From the NCBI RefSeq assembly GCF_916618915.1, contig NZ_CAKAKE010000001.1, positions 1,674,001-1,738,000 on the forward strand: 64,000 nucleotides of DNA, in the 5' to 3' direction. Of the stretch, positions 36,195 to 46,918 are shown one piece after another; the stretch's first letter is position 1, and each line of letters begins with the position of its first letter. The DNA is from Stenotrophomonas sp. Marseille-Q4652 (lineage in GTDB: Bacteria > Pseudomonadota > Gammaproteobacteria > Xanthomonadales > Xanthomonadaceae). Under the pieces are notes generated by a model that saw nothing but the letters and a program-made list of their open reading frames with translations, did not search any database and was not told where the DNA came from. Position numbers and translations under genes: made by a program.

Positions 36195-36243
36195 GCCCGC
36201 GCCTACCCTGATGGCGCCGCCGGCGCCTTACCGGCTTTTCCCA

Positions 36244-37254
36244 ATGAACGACCCTGCTTCCGACCCGTTGCGCGCCAAACAGCGCCTGCACTGGGCCCGT
36301 GCCGCGCTCGGCGACGCTGCTGCCACGCTGCAACGCGCCTCCACCGATGCCGGCTTCCGCAGCTACTGGCGCGCCAGCAGCGCGCGCGGCAGCCACATCG
36401 TGATGGACTCGCCGCCATCATTGGAGGACGTGCGCCCGTGGCTGCGCATGCACGACCTGCTCGAACCCACTGGCGTGCGAGTCCCGCAGGTGCTGGCCCG
36501 CGAGCCCGAACAGGGCTTCCTGCTGCTGGAAGACCTCGGTATTCCCACCCTCGCCCGCCAGATCAACGAGGACAACGCCGATGACTGGTTCGAGGCGGCC
36601 TTTGACCAGCTGCTGCGGCTGCAGGCCATTGACGTGCCTGAAGGCTTCGGCGTCTTCGGCGAAGCGCTGCTGCAGCGTGATGCCGGGTTGTTCGAGGAGT
36701 GGTTCCTGCAGCGCCACCTTGGCCTGCAGCTGGACTGCGGCGAAGTGGAACGACTGCAGCTGGTGCAGCGTCGCCTGATGGACAACGCGCTGGCGCAAGG
36801 ACAGGTACTGACGCACCGCGACTTCATGCCGCGCAACCTGATGCCGGTCGGCGACGCGCTGGCGGTGCTGGATTTCCAGGACCTGGTGCGCGGACCGATT
36901 GCCTACGACCCGGCCAGCCTGTTCAAGGACGCGTTCCTGAGCTGGCCACTGGAACGGGTCGACGGCTGGCTGGCGCGCTACCACGCCCGTGCCCGCACCG
37001 CCGGGCTGCCGGTGCCGGCATGGCCGCAGTTCCTGCGCGATGCCGACTGGATGGGCGTCCAGCGCCACCTGAAGATCCTCGGCATCTTCGTGCGCCTGCG
37101 CGACCGCGACGGCAAGCCGCACTACTTCGCCGACGCGCCGCGCTTCATCCGCTACCTGGAAGAAGTGCTTCCGCGCTACACGGAGCTCGCGCCGCTGCAT
37201 GACCTGCTCCAACGCCGGATCAAGCCGGCCATGGCCGAAAAGGATCCCGCATGA
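36244..37254 (+). CDS. amgK: N-acetylmuramate/N-acetylglucosamine anomeric kinase AmgK
   Basis: A 336-residue aminoglycoside-phosphotransferase-fold sugar kinase. The catalytic loop THRDFMPRNLM and the metal site AVLDFQDLVRGPIAYDPASL mark AmgK. It phosphorylates MurNAc and GlcNAc at C1 in the peptidoglycan recycling route that bypasses MurA and confers some fosfomycin resistance. ATG 36244 is chosen (MNDPASDPLRAKQRL); an upstream in-frame start lacks family sequence. It overlaps murU by 4 bases (ATGA), the standard pair. Confidence 0.95.
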   Translation: MNDPASDPLRAKQRLHWARAALGDAAATLQRASTDAGFRSYWRASSARGSHIVMDSPPSLEDVRPWLRMHDLLEPTGVRVPQVLAREPEQGFLLLEDLGIPTLARQINEDNADDWFEAAFDQLLRLQAIDVPEGFGVFGEALLQRDAGLFEEWFLQRHLGLQLDCGEVERLQLVQRRLMDNALAQGQVLTHRDFMPRNLMPVGDALAVLDFQDLVRGPIAYDPASLFKDAFLSWPLERVDGWLARYHARARTAGLPVPAWPQFLRDADWMGVQRHLKILGIFVRLRDRDGKPHYFADAPRFIRYLEEVLPRYTELAPLHDLLQRRIKPAMAEKDPA

Positions 37255-37970
37255 AGGCGCTGGTCTTTGCCGCCGGACTCGGTGAGCGCATGCGTCCGCT
37301 GACCGAGCACACGCCCAAGCCGCTCCTGCCGGCCGGCGGCAAGCCGCTGATCGCTTGGCACCTGGAAAAGCTGGCGGCGATCGGCGTGCGCGAGGTCGTG
37401 GTCAACACCTCGTGGCTGGCCGATCGTTTCCCGCAGGTGCTGGGTGATGGCAGCCAGTGGGGCCTGCGCGTGCACTATTCCTACGAAGGCCACACGCCGC
37501 TGGAAACTGGCGGCGGCATGCTGCATGCGCTCGCCCTGCTGGATGAAGCGGACACGGATATGCCTTTCATCGCGGTCAATGGTGATATCTGGTGCGATGC
37601 CGATTTCGCTGAGCTGCCCGACCAGCCGGCTGGCGAAGCTCACCTGGTGCTGGTCGACAATCCCGCGCACAACCCCGGCGGCGACTTCGTACTCGACCAC
37701 GGCCGCGTGCTCAGTGACGGTGATGCGGCGCGGCTGACCTTCGCCGGGCTGGGGGTATATCGACCCTCGCTGCTGCGCGACTGGCGCCAGGTCATCGGCA
37801 ATGCCGACGGCGTGGAGGCCAATCCGCCACGCTTCAAGCTGGCCCCGCTGCTGCGCGCGGCGATGATGGAAGGACGCGTCAGTGGCGAACACCATCGTGG
37901 CCGCTGGACCGACGTGGGAACCCCGCAGCGCCTGCAGGCGCTGGATGCGGAACTGCGCGGCGGCCAGTAA
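37251..37970 (+). CDS. murU: N-acetylmuramate alpha-1-phosphate uridylyltransferase MurU
   Basis: A 239-residue nucleotidyltransferase. The N-terminal signature LVFAAGLGERMRPLTEHTPKPLLPAGGKP is unmistakable, and VNGDIWCDADF carries the metal-binding Asp. MurU makes UDP-MurNAc from MurNAc-1-phosphate and UTP, the step after AmgK. It is translationally coupled to amgK. It converges with hda, whose stop is 43 bp away, and no clear terminator was seen. Confidence 0.95.
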   Translation: MKALVFAAGLGERMRPLTEHTPKPLLPAGGKPLIAWHLEKLAAIGVREVVVNTSWLADRFPQVLGDGSQWGLRVHYSYEGHTPLETGGGMLHALALLDEADTDMPFIAVNGDIWCDADFAELPDQPAGEAHLVLVDNPAHNPGGDFVLDHGRVLSDGDAARLTFAGLGVYRPSLLRDWRQVIGNADGVEANPPRFKLAPLLRAAMMEGRVSGEHHRGRWTDVGTPQRLQALDAELRGGQ

Positions 37971-38012
37971 GTTACGGCAATGCCGGTGGCGAACGCCTGC
38001 CGGCGAATCTGC

Positions 38013-38720
38013 TCAGGCGGCGGGCTTGCCGCCCTCGACCACCCGGCGCAGGAACGGCACGGTGACGCGGCGCTGGGCCGCCAGCGATTCGCGGTCCAGC
38101 CGATCCAGCAGGCCCAGCAGGCCGCCCAGGTCACGGCCGGTGCGGGTCAGCATCCAGCCGATGGCCGCCTCTTCCAGCACCAGGCCACGGCGCTGCGCCC
38201 GTTCGCGCAGCACCGCGGCGCGGCCGGCATCGTCGAGCACATCGAGCATCACCCGACCGCACTGGGACAGGCGCGATCGCAGATCCGGCAGCACCAGGCC
38301 CAGCGCGTCGGGCGTGTGCCGCGCGGTGTAGATCAACGTCACCCCTGCGGCACGGGCACGATTGTGGAAATCGAACAGGGCAACTTCGTCCTCGCGCTGG
38401 CCGGCAATGGCCTCCAGCCCATCCAGCGCCACCACGTCCCTGCCCTCGAGCGCCTCCAGCGCATCCCGCAGGCGACCGGCGGCGGCCACCAGCGGCAGGT
38501 AGGCGGCCGAGCGCCCGGCGCCCTCGGCGGCAGCGCACACCGCCAGCGCGAGATGGGTCTTGCCGGTTCCGGCCGGGCCGGTCACGTAGACCCAGTCCGA
38601 CGCAGCGCCACGGGCAATGGCGTCCAACTGTGCCAGTACCCCATCGGGGGCACCGACGAAACTTCCAAGGCGCTGGTCCGGCGGATACCGCAGGGCCAGC
38701 GGCAACTGCGGCACGCTCAC
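38013..38720 (-). CDS. hda: DnaA regulatory inactivator Hda
   Basis: A 235-residue DnaA-paralogous AAA+ protein. The N-terminal QLPLAL (5-10) is the beta-clamp-binding motif. Walker A is GPAGTGKTHLAL (about 48-59), Walker B VVALDGLEAIAG and the arginine sensor RSRLSQ follow. The Hda-clamp complex stimulates ATP hydrolysis by DnaA after replication starts. The start is GTG 38720, overlapping the stop of the AI-2E permease gene by 4 bases, a frequent linkage in gammaproteobacteria. Confidence 0.93.
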   Translation of the reverse strand: MSVPQLPLALRYPPDQRLGSFVGAPDGVLAQLDAIARGAASDWVYVTGPAGTGKTHLALAVCAAAEGAGRSAAYLPLVAAAGRLRDALEALEGRDVVALDGLEAIAGQREDEVALFDFHNRARAAGVTLIYTARHTPDALGLVLPDLRSRLSQCGRVMLDVLDDAGRAAVLRERAQRRGLVLEEAAIGWMLTRTGRDLGGLLGLLDRLDRESLAAQRRVTVPFLRRVVEGGKPAA

Positions 38721-39886
38721 TTCGGTTCAACATCCTTCGGCGGGACGACGATGTCGCCCGGCCTGTCGATATAGGGGTCCAGCACGATCGCCGGCGCAGG
38801 GCCGGCATACAGCTCGCTCTCGCGGTAGCGCTCATGCGCATAGCGCAGCAGCACGTTGATCACCGCCGCCGCCGGCAGGGCCAGCAGCATGCCGAGGAAG
38901 CCGAACAGCTGGCCGCCGGCCATCACCGCGAAGATCACCGCCACCGGGTGCAGTCCGATCTTGTCGCCGACGATGCGAGGGGTCAGCACGTAGCTTTCCA
39001 GCAGCTGGCCGATGGTGAACACCACGGTCATGCCGACCAGCAGCTTCAGGTCGAAGCCCTGCGCCTGCACCAGCGCGGCCAGCACCGCCATCACCACGCC
39101 GGTGGTCGCACCGAGGTAAGGAATGAAGCTGATCAGGCCGGCCACCAGGCCGATCAGCAGCCCCAGGTTCAGGCCGATGAGGCTCAGGCCGACGGCGTAG
39201 ATCACGCCCAGCGCCACCATCACCACGATCTGGCCGCGGATGAAGGCACCGAGCACCTCGTCCGATTCGCGCGCCAGGCGCGACACCGTGGCCACGTGGT
39301 TGCGCGGGATCAGCGAGACCGCCCGCTCCACCAGGATGTCCCAGTCGCGCAGAAAGTAGAAGGTGAGGATCGGCAGCAGCACGATGTTGATCACCCAGGC
39401 CACCATCGCAAAGCCCGAGCGCGAGACGTAGCCGAAGAAGGTCTTGGCCATGCCGCCGGCCTGCTGCCAGTGGCTGCGCGTCCACTCCACCAGGCGCTCG
39501 GGATCCAGCCAGCCCATCAACTCCATCCCGGTCTTCTGCTCCAGCCATGGCACCGCGGTACCGACCACCCATTCCTGGGTCTGCGGCACGGCGGCAACCA
39601 GCGTGCCCACCTGGCGCTCGACCAGCGGCACCAGGATCAGCAGGGCCAGCGCCAGCAGCAGCACCATCAGCACGAACACCAGCACGACGGCGGTATTGCG
39701 TGAACGCCCGGCCGCTTCCAGCCGATCCACCAGCGGATCACCCAGCCAGGCCAGCATCAGGGCGAGCACGAACGGGGTCAGGATCGGCGCCAGCGCCCAC
39801 ACCACCCACAGCGCAAGCAATGTCACCCCGCCCCATTGCAGGCGGCGCAGGAACTTGGAAATCTCAACGTCGGCCGAAGCGATCAT
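38717..39886 (-). CDS. AI-2E family transporter
   Basis: A 389-residue integral membrane protein of the AI-2E/PerM/UPF0118 family with about eight helices. Conserved parts are LAWLGDPLVDRLE, AMIVWxIN-like helices, GATTGVVMAVLAALV and GDKIGLHPVAVIFAVMAGGQLFGF. The real substrate is often unknown; family members export autoinducer-2 or act as Na+(Li+)/H+ antiporters. Its stop overlaps the hda start, and its start overlaps the DUF2066 stop; the three are one transcription unit. Confidence 0.9.
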   Translation of the reverse strand: MIASADVEISKFLRRLQWGGVTLLALWVVWALAPILTPFVLALMLAWLGDPLVDRLEAAGRSRNTAVVLVFVLMVLLLALALLILVPLVERQVGTLVAAVPQTQEWVVGTAVPWLEQKTGMELMGWLDPERLVEWTRSHWQQAGGMAKTFFGYVSRSGFAMVAWVINIVLLPILTFYFLRDWDILVERAVSLIPRNHVATVSRLARESDEVLGAFIRGQIVVMVALGVIYAVGLSLIGLNLGLLIGLVAGLISFIPYLGATTGVVMAVLAALVQAQGFDLKLLVGMTVVFTIGQLLESYVLTPRIVGDKIGLHPVAVIFAVMAGGQLFGFLGMLLALPAAAVINVLLRYAHERYRESELYAGPAPAIVLDPYIDRPGDIVVPPKDVEPK

Positions 39887-41001
39887 CGGATGCGGTACTC
39901 GGCGCGACTGCCCGACGGCACCGGAACCGGCTCGCCATCCAGCGTGGACGGCGCAGAGGCCGGCACCAGCACGCCGTTGTCGCCGAGCATGCGGTTGAAG
40001 CCCGGCAGGCCGGTCGCCAGCTCGAGGTCCAGCTCCAGCATGTCGCCGCTCGCCTTCACTGGAACGATGGTCTTGACCACCGGCAACGCCTGCAGCGCCG
40101 CGGACAGGCGCAGGTAATCATCGGCGCTGCGGATACCGCTCACCGCCACCCGATACACCCCATGGGCGCCCAGCGCCTCGGCCTTGGCGTAGCGCTTGAC
40201 CAGCGCGTCGGCCGCGCCGTCGGCACCCCCGGCCATCGCCCGCCGCGCATCGCCCTCGCGCGTGCTCCAGCGCGCCAGCTCGCGGCCGCCGTCGACGAAG
40301 ATCCAGTCGGCCACCCAGCCGCTGCCACCCTGGGCCCGGTAGAGCTTGCCGATCAGCTGCATCGGTGGTGCGTAGCGCGAGGAGGCGCGCGCTACCGTCG
40401 CCACGTCCTGGCGCCAGATCGCGCCGACCAGCGCCTGTTCGGCGGCGCCGCCGCCGGGCAGGCCGAGGCGGTAACCACGCTCGATGGCACGGTCCAGCAG
40501 CGGCCGGGCGGCATTGGTCTGCTGCACGCTTACCAGGCGCGGGCCACTGCCGTCATCGATGGCCAGCCACACCACCGGCTTGGGCCGCGGCTGCGGCCAC
40601 ACCGGCAGGCCCAGCGCACCGACCAGTGCATCGACGTCGCTGGCGCGGAAACGCGCCACCAGCATGGTGCGGAAGCTCGGCGCGCCGGTGGACGAGGTGC
40701 CCTGGTCCTGGCGGTAGTCGTAGCTTTCGACGTAATCGCGCGCGTTGCGCAACATCTGCGCCACGCCCGGGCGGGTCATCGCGCTGCGGTCGCCGGAAAT
40801 CTTGCCCAGCACCGCGCCCAGCGCGCGTGCCAGCGCGCCATTGCGGTCAGCCTCACTCTGGCTGTTGACCGGCACTTCGGCCTCGTACACGCCGCTGGCA
40901 CTGGCAACATCGCCCTCGGTGCGCAGGCCGGACTGGGCGGAGGCAAGGCCCGCGGGGACGCAGAGCGCCAGGATCAGGAGTAGGGCCAGGCTGCGACGCA
41001 T
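39883..41001 (-). CDS. DUF2066 exported protein
   Basis: A 372-residue protein with a signal peptide (MRRSLALLLILALCVPAGL, cleavage near SAQS at about residue 22). DUF2066 signs include ALARALGAVLGKISGDRSAM, DYVESYDYRQ, MLVARFRASDVDALVGALGLPVWPQPRP. Role unknown; the family lies upstream of hda and beside purM in many gammaproteobacteria. ATG 41013 (MESSM) is an alternative start. The 110-bp gap to purM must hold both divergent promoters. Confidence 0.85.
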   Translation of the reverse strand: MRRSLALLLILALCVPAGLASAQSGLRTEGDVASASGVYEAEVPVNSQSEADRNGALARALGAVLGKISGDRSAMTRPGVAQMLRNARDYVESYDYRQDQGTSSTGAPSFRTMLVARFRASDVDALVGALGLPVWPQPRPKPVVWLAIDDGSGPRLVSVQQTNAARPLLDRAIERGYRLGLPGGGAAEQALVGAIWRQDVATVARASSRYAPPMQLIGKLYRAQGGSGWVADWIFVDGGRELARWSTREGDARRAMAGGADGAADALVKRYAKAEALGAHGVYRVAVSGIRSADDYLRLSAALQALPVVKTIVPVKASGDMLELDLELATGLPGFNRMLGDNGVLVPASAPSTLDGEPVPVPSGSRAEYRIR

Positions 41002-41111
41002 TGAAGATTCCATTGCTCGACGGTTCCGGGGTGAATTGTTGCCCGAATGCGGCCTAAGCGCCAACGTGGGCTGGTAAAATCGCCAGTTCACTCCGCCAGT
41101 GCAGCCCGCCC

Positions 41112-42170
41112 GTGACCAGCACCCCGACCTCCAGCAACACTCCCCTGACCTATCGTGATGCCGGTGTCGACATCGACGCGGGCAATGAACTGGTCGAGCG
41201 CATCAAGCCGCTGGTCAAGCGCAGCTTCCGTCCGGAAGTGATGGGCGGACTGGGCGGTTTCGGCGCCCTGTTCGACCTGTCGGGCAAGTACCGCGAGCCG
41301 GTGCTGGTGTCCGGTACCGACGGCGTCGGCACCAAGCTCAAGCTGGCCCAGCAGCTGGGTCGCCACGACACCATCGGCATCGACCTGGTGGCCATGTGCG
41401 TCAACGACGTGCTGGTGCAGGGCGCCGAGCCGCTGTTCTTCCTGGACTACTTCGCCACCGGCAAGCTCGACGTGGACACCGCCGCGGCCGTGGTCGGCGG
41501 CATCGCCAACGGCTGCACCGAAGCCGGCTGCGCGCTGATCGGCGGCGAGACCGCCGAGATGCCGGACATGTACGCCCCGGGCGAGTACGACCTGGCCGGC
41601 TTCACCGTGGCCGCAGTTGAAAAGAGCGAACTCAAGGACGGCTCGACCGTGGCCGCAGGCGACGTGTTGATCGGTATCGCTTCCTCCGGCCCGCATTCCA
41701 ACGGCTACTCGCTGATCCGCAGGATCTACGAGCGCGCCGGTTCGCCGGCTGACCTGGAGCTGGAAGGCGGCGTCAAGCTGGTCGATGCGCTGATGGCGCC
41801 GACCCGCCTGTACGTCAAGCCGATCCTGTCGCTGCTCAAGCAGCACGGCGCGGCGATCCACGGCATGGCCCACATCACCGGTGGCGGCCTGACCGAGAAC
41901 ATCATCCGCGTGGTGCCCGAGGGCCTGGGCCTGGACATCCGCGCCGGCAGCTGGCCGCTGCCGCCGGTGTTCCAGTGGCTGCAGGCCGAAGGTGCGGTAG
42001 CCGACAGCGAGATGTGGCGCACCTTCAACTGCGGCGTGGGCTTCGTGCTGATCGTGCCGGCCGCCGAAGTGGCTGCGGTCAATGCCTCGCTCGACGCGCT
42101 GGAGCTGGCCCACTGGCAAATCGGCGAGGTCGTCCCCGCCCAGGGCAACGAGCGCGTGCGCATCGGCTGA
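41112..42170 (+). CDS. purM: Phosphoribosylformylglycinamidine cyclo-ligase
   Basis: A 352-residue PurM (AIR synthetase), which closes the imidazole ring in purine synthesis. Hallmarks include [61 protein letters not shown] and [16 protein letters not shown]. The start is GTG 41112; no ATG fits the family N-terminus. It precedes yjdF by 12 bp and purN, forming a purine operon with an intervening membrane protein gene. Confidence 0.97.
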   Translation: MTSTPTSSNTPLTYRDAGVDIDAGNELVERIKPLVKRSFRPEVMGGLGGFGALFDLSGKYREPVLVSGTDGVGTKLKLAQQLGRHDTIGIDLVAMCVNDVLVQGAEPLFFLDYFATGKLDVDTAAAVVGGIANGCTEAGCALIGGETAEMPDMYAPGEYDLAGFTVAAVEKSELKDGSTVAAGDVLIGIASSGPHSNGYSLIRRIYERAGSPADLELEGGVKLVDALMAPTRLYVKPILSLLKQHGAAIHGMAHITGGGLTENIIRVVPEGLGLDIRAGSWPLPPVFQWLQAEGAVADSEMWRTFNCGVGFVLIVPAAEVAAVNASLDALELAHWQIGEVVPAQGNERVRIG

Positions 42171-42182
42171 GGGCCCGCGCCC

Positions 42183-42791
42183 ATGTCCGCCGCCAAGAAG
42201 GCTGCGTTCTGCGCGGTACTGGCCGTGTTCGTGGCCAGCTGGATCCTGCCGCCCTGGCCGCTGGAACAGGCCCTGCACAGTTCACTGACCGTGGTCGGAC
42301 TGGCAGCGCTGTGGTGGGTGGACCGGCGCTGGCCACTGGGCAACGGCGCCCATGCCGCGATCTGCGTGTTCATCGCCCTGCACTGCCTTGGCGCGCGCTG
42401 GCTGTATTCCAACGTGCCCTACGACGCATGGATGCAGGCCTCGTTCGGCTGGTCGCCGGGCGCGGCGTTGGGCTGGCAGCGCAACCACTTCGACCGTCTG
42501 GTCCACCTGCTCTATGGCGCCTGCTTCACCCCGGCGCTGGCGCAGTGGGCCCGCCAACTGTGGCCCGCGCTGCGTGCCGGTCACGCCTTTACCCTGGCGG
42601 TGATGGCGATCATGTGTTCCAGCCTGGTCTACGAGTGGATGGAATGGGGCATTGCCCTGGCCCTGTCACCCGAAGCCGCCGAATCCTACAACGGCCAGCA
42701 GGGCGACGCCTGGGACGCCCATGCGGACATGGCCCTGGCCACGCTGGGCAGCCTGCTGGCGTGGCCCTTTGCCCGGAAACAAGCCCGATGA
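42183..42791 (+). CDS. DUF2238/YjdF family membrane protein
   Basis: A 202-residue inner-membrane protein with about five helices. The motifs HFDRLVHLLYGACFTP, SLVYEWMEWG and YNGQQGDAWDAHADMALATLGS are those of the DUF2238/YjdF type. The conserved His, Glu and Asp residues facing the membrane surface suggest metal binding, but the function is unknown. It is wedged between purM and purN (4-base overlap with purN), an arrangement I recognise as unusual outside xanthomonads. Confidence 0.85.
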   Translation: MSAAKKAAFCAVLAVFVASWILPPWPLEQALHSSLTVVGLAALWWVDRRWPLGNGAHAAICVFIALHCLGARWLYSNVPYDAWMQASFGWSPGAALGWQRNHFDRLVHLLYGACFTPALAQWARQLWPALRAGHAFTLAVMAIMCSSLVYEWMEWGIALALSPEAAESYNGQQGDAWDAHADMALATLGSLLAWPFARKQAR

Positions 42792-43471
42792 CCCGACCTT
42801 CCCGCATCGCCGTGCTGGCCTCCGGCCGCGGCAGCAACCTGCAGTGCCTGCTGGACGCGATCAGCGCCGGGCAACTGGACGCCGGGATCGTCGGCGTGTT
42901 CTCCGACAGGCCCGCTGCCGCCGCGCTGGAAAAGGTGCCCGGGGAACTGCGCTGGGCGCGCTCTCCCAGGGACTACGCCGACCGCGACGCATTCGACCTG
43001 GCGCTGGGCGATGCCGTGGCTGCAAGCCAGCCGGACTGGATCGTCTGCGCCGGCTACATGCGCATCCTCGGCGGCGGCTTCGTCAGCCGGTTCCAGGGCC
43101 AGCTGATCAACATCCATCCCTCGCTGCTGCCGCGCTACAAGGGCCTGCACACCCACGCCCGCGCCCTGGAAGCCGGCGAGTTCGAGCATGGTGCCAGCGT
43201 GCATTTCGTCGTGCCCGAGCTCGATGCCGGCAACGTGATCGCCCAGGCCCGGGTACCGGTGCTGGCCGGCGACACCCCGGAAACCCTGGCTGCGCGCGTG
43301 CTAGAAGTCGAGCATCCCTTGCTGCTGGCCACCACGCGACTGCTCGTCGCCGGGCGCGTAGCTGAATGCGGAGCTCAGGTTCACTTCGATGGTCAGCCGC
43401 TGTTGGGCCCCCTGCTCCTAGATTCGGCCGGGCAGCTCGTGCGCGCAGAAGCCGTTTCCACACCGCGCTGA
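42788..43471 (+). CDS. purN: Phosphoribosylglycinamide formyltransferase
   Basis: A 227-residue PurN, folate-dependent GAR transformylase. ASGRGSNLQCLLDAI (about 11-25) binds the phosphate; the catalytic Asn, His and Asp occur in LINIHPSLLPRYKGLHTHARAL and VPELDAGNVIAQ. ATG 42788 is within a TGATG overlap with yjdF. The frame is open far upstream as a shadow. C-terminal 25 residues exceed the E. coli protein slightly. Confidence 0.96.
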   Translation: MTRPSRIAVLASGRGSNLQCLLDAISAGQLDAGIVGVFSDRPAAAALEKVPGELRWARSPRDYADRDAFDLALGDAVAASQPDWIVCAGYMRILGGGFVSRFQGQLINIHPSLLPRYKGLHTHARALEAGEFEHGASVHFVVPELDAGNVIAQARVPVLAGDTPETLAARVLEVEHPLLLATTRLLVAGRVAECGAQVHFDGQPLLGPLLLDSAGQLVRAEAVSTPR

Positions 43472-43517
43472 TCCGCGCACTGGCATGCTCCCCTCCCTTT
43501 CCTCAGTCCCCCACCGC

Positions 43518-44294
43518 ATGCCGCTGACCGCTTCACTCAAGCTCCTGCCCCTGGCTGCCCTCACCCTGATGGTGGGGCTGGGCCATGCCCAGGAAACGCC
43601 CGCCCCCGTTGTGCCGGCACCCGAATCCACCGAGTGGACCCCGCCGCCGCTGGAACCGTTCGTTGCCACCTACCAGGCCTTCTACAAAGGCAAGGAAGCC
43701 GGTGATGCGACCATGCGCGTCGCCCATGGCGGGGGCCCGCAGTGGCGGGTGGACATGGCCGTGCACGGCCGCAAGGGGTTTGCCGGCGTGCTCGGACTGA
43801 ACCTCGAACAGAGCACGGTGTTCAACAACGACGGCGGGAGTTACGTGCCGCTGAGCCAGAGCACGGTGCGCAAGGGCCTGTTCATTGGCAAGAAGGTCAC
43901 CGGCACCTACAACTGGTCCTCCGGCACCGCGCAATGGACCGGCGACCTGAAGAAGGAACGCCGCCAGCCCATCACCCTGCAGCCGGGCGACCAGAGTGCC
44001 CTGCTGCTCAACCTGGCACTGGTGCGCGATGCCCGCCCCGGCAAGGCGCTCAGCTATCGCTACGTCGACGTTGGCCGGGTGCGCCAGTACGAGTACCGCG
44101 CCGCCGACGCCACCGAGATCGTGCAGGTCGGCGATCTCAGCTACGACGCCCTGCGCGTCTACCGCACCAATGGCGGCAACGACGAAACCATCCTGTGGAT
44201 CGCCAACGGCGTTCCGACGCCAGTTCGCATCCTGCAACGCGAAGACGGCCAGGACAGCATCGACCTGCGCCTGATCGAATACCAAGGAGCCTGA
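43518..44294 (+). CDS. DUF3108 exported protein, first copy
   Basis: A 258-residue protein with a signal peptide (ends about GLGHAQ, residue 25), a proline-rich spacer and a DUF3108 beta-rich domain starting [19 protein letters not shown]. It is clearly paralogous to the next gene: both share an LxQSTV/L motif, a YNW-/YDW- plus [16 protein letters not shown] segment and the [20 protein letters not shown] block. The family is periplasmic and of unknown function and often sits next to purN. ATG 43485 is a possible longer start. Confidence 0.85.
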   Translation: MPLTASLKLLPLAALTLMVGLGHAQETPAPVVPAPESTEWTPPPLEPFVATYQAFYKGKEAGDATMRVAHGGGPQWRVDMAVHGRKGFAGVLGLNLEQSTVFNNDGGSYVPLSQSTVRKGLFIGKKVTGTYNWSSGTAQWTGDLKKERRQPITLQPGDQSALLLNLALVRDARPGKALSYRYVDVGRVRQYEYRAADATEIVQVGDLSYDALRVYRTNGGNDETILWIANGVPTPVRILQREDGQDSIDLRLIEYQGA

Positions 44295-44296
44295 CC

Positions 44297-44983
44297 ATGA
44301 AGACCCTGACCCGATTCCTGCCGCGTGCCGCGCTGGCCACCGCCGTCGTCCTGGCCGCGCTGCCGGCCATGGCGCTGGAGCCGTTCAAGGCCGACTACCA
44401 GGCCAGCTACATGGGAATGAAGGCCGACGGCGTGATGACGCTGGCCGCCGAAGCCGGCAACAAGTGGCGCTACAGCCTCAGGGTCAAGAACCAGCTGGCC
44501 GACCTGAGCCAGAGCACGCTGTTCGAGGAGGCCAATGGCCGCCTGCGTCCGCTCAGCAGCAAGGACAGTTCGGTGCTGCTGGTGAAAAAGCGCAACGTCG
44601 AGGCCAACTACGACTGGAACGCCAGGCAGGCCACCTGGAGCGGCGACATCAAGCCCGAGCGCAGCGGCCCGGTGGCGCTGAAGGCCGGCGACATGGACGC
44701 GCTGCTGATCAATCTGGCCATCGCCCGCGACCTGGCGGCCGGCAAGCCGTTGAACTACCGCATGGTCGACGAGGGCCGGGTCAAGCCGATGTCCTACCGA
44801 GTGGTCGGCAAGGAGAACATCACCGTCAACGGCCGCTCGCAGGAGGCAACCAAGGTTTCGCGCACCGACGGCAACAAGGAACTGATCGCCTGGATCGTCC
44901 CGGACCTGCCGGTGCCGGCGCGCCTGCTGCAGCGTGAGGACGGCAAGGACGCGCTGGACCTGACGGTGAAGTCGGTCCACTGA
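44297..44983 (+). CDS. DUF3108 exported protein, second copy
   Basis: A 228-residue exported protein with a signal peptide (ends PAMALEP, about residue 26) and a single DUF3108 domain without the proline-rich spacer of copy one. AAGGAG precedes ATG 44297, only 2 bp after the upstream stop, so the two are co-translated. The parallel motifs ([49 protein letters not shown]) show a tandem duplication with later divergence. The gene ends at a symmetric terminator. Confidence 0.85.
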   Translation: MKTLTRFLPRAALATAVVLAALPAMALEPFKADYQASYMGMKADGVMTLAAEAGNKWRYSLRVKNQLADLSQSTLFEEANGRLRPLSSKDSSVLLVKKRNVEANYDWNARQATWSGDIKPERSGPVALKAGDMDALLINLAIARDLAAGKPLNYRMVDEGRVKPMSYRVVGKENITVNGRSQEATKVSRTDGNKELIAWIVPDLPVPARLLQREDGKDALDLTVKSVH

Positions 44984-45003
44984 CCAACCCTGCGGCAACA
45001 GAT

Positions 45004-45031
45004 AAAAACGCCCGCTTTCGCGGGCGTTTTT
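45004..45031. terminator. Symmetric intrinsic terminator, both directions
   Basis: AAAAACGCCCGC, TTTC, GCGGGCGTTTTT: a perfect stem with A-run and T-run, usable on either strand. It lies between the convergent DUF3108 copy two and the EF-hand gene. Confidence 0.9.
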
Positions 45032-45036
45032 CTTGC

Positions 45037-46866
<1,830 letters not shown>

Positions 46867-46918
46867 CGGGCTTTCCTAATAAAATGAACGCCCATTCTAC
46901 TCTCCGACCGGCATCCAC

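Noticed and set aside
41041..41111. TAAAAT at 41075-41080 as a purM promoter
   Set aside because: No matching -35 at 16-18 bp; kept only as a note because divergent promoters must exist here.
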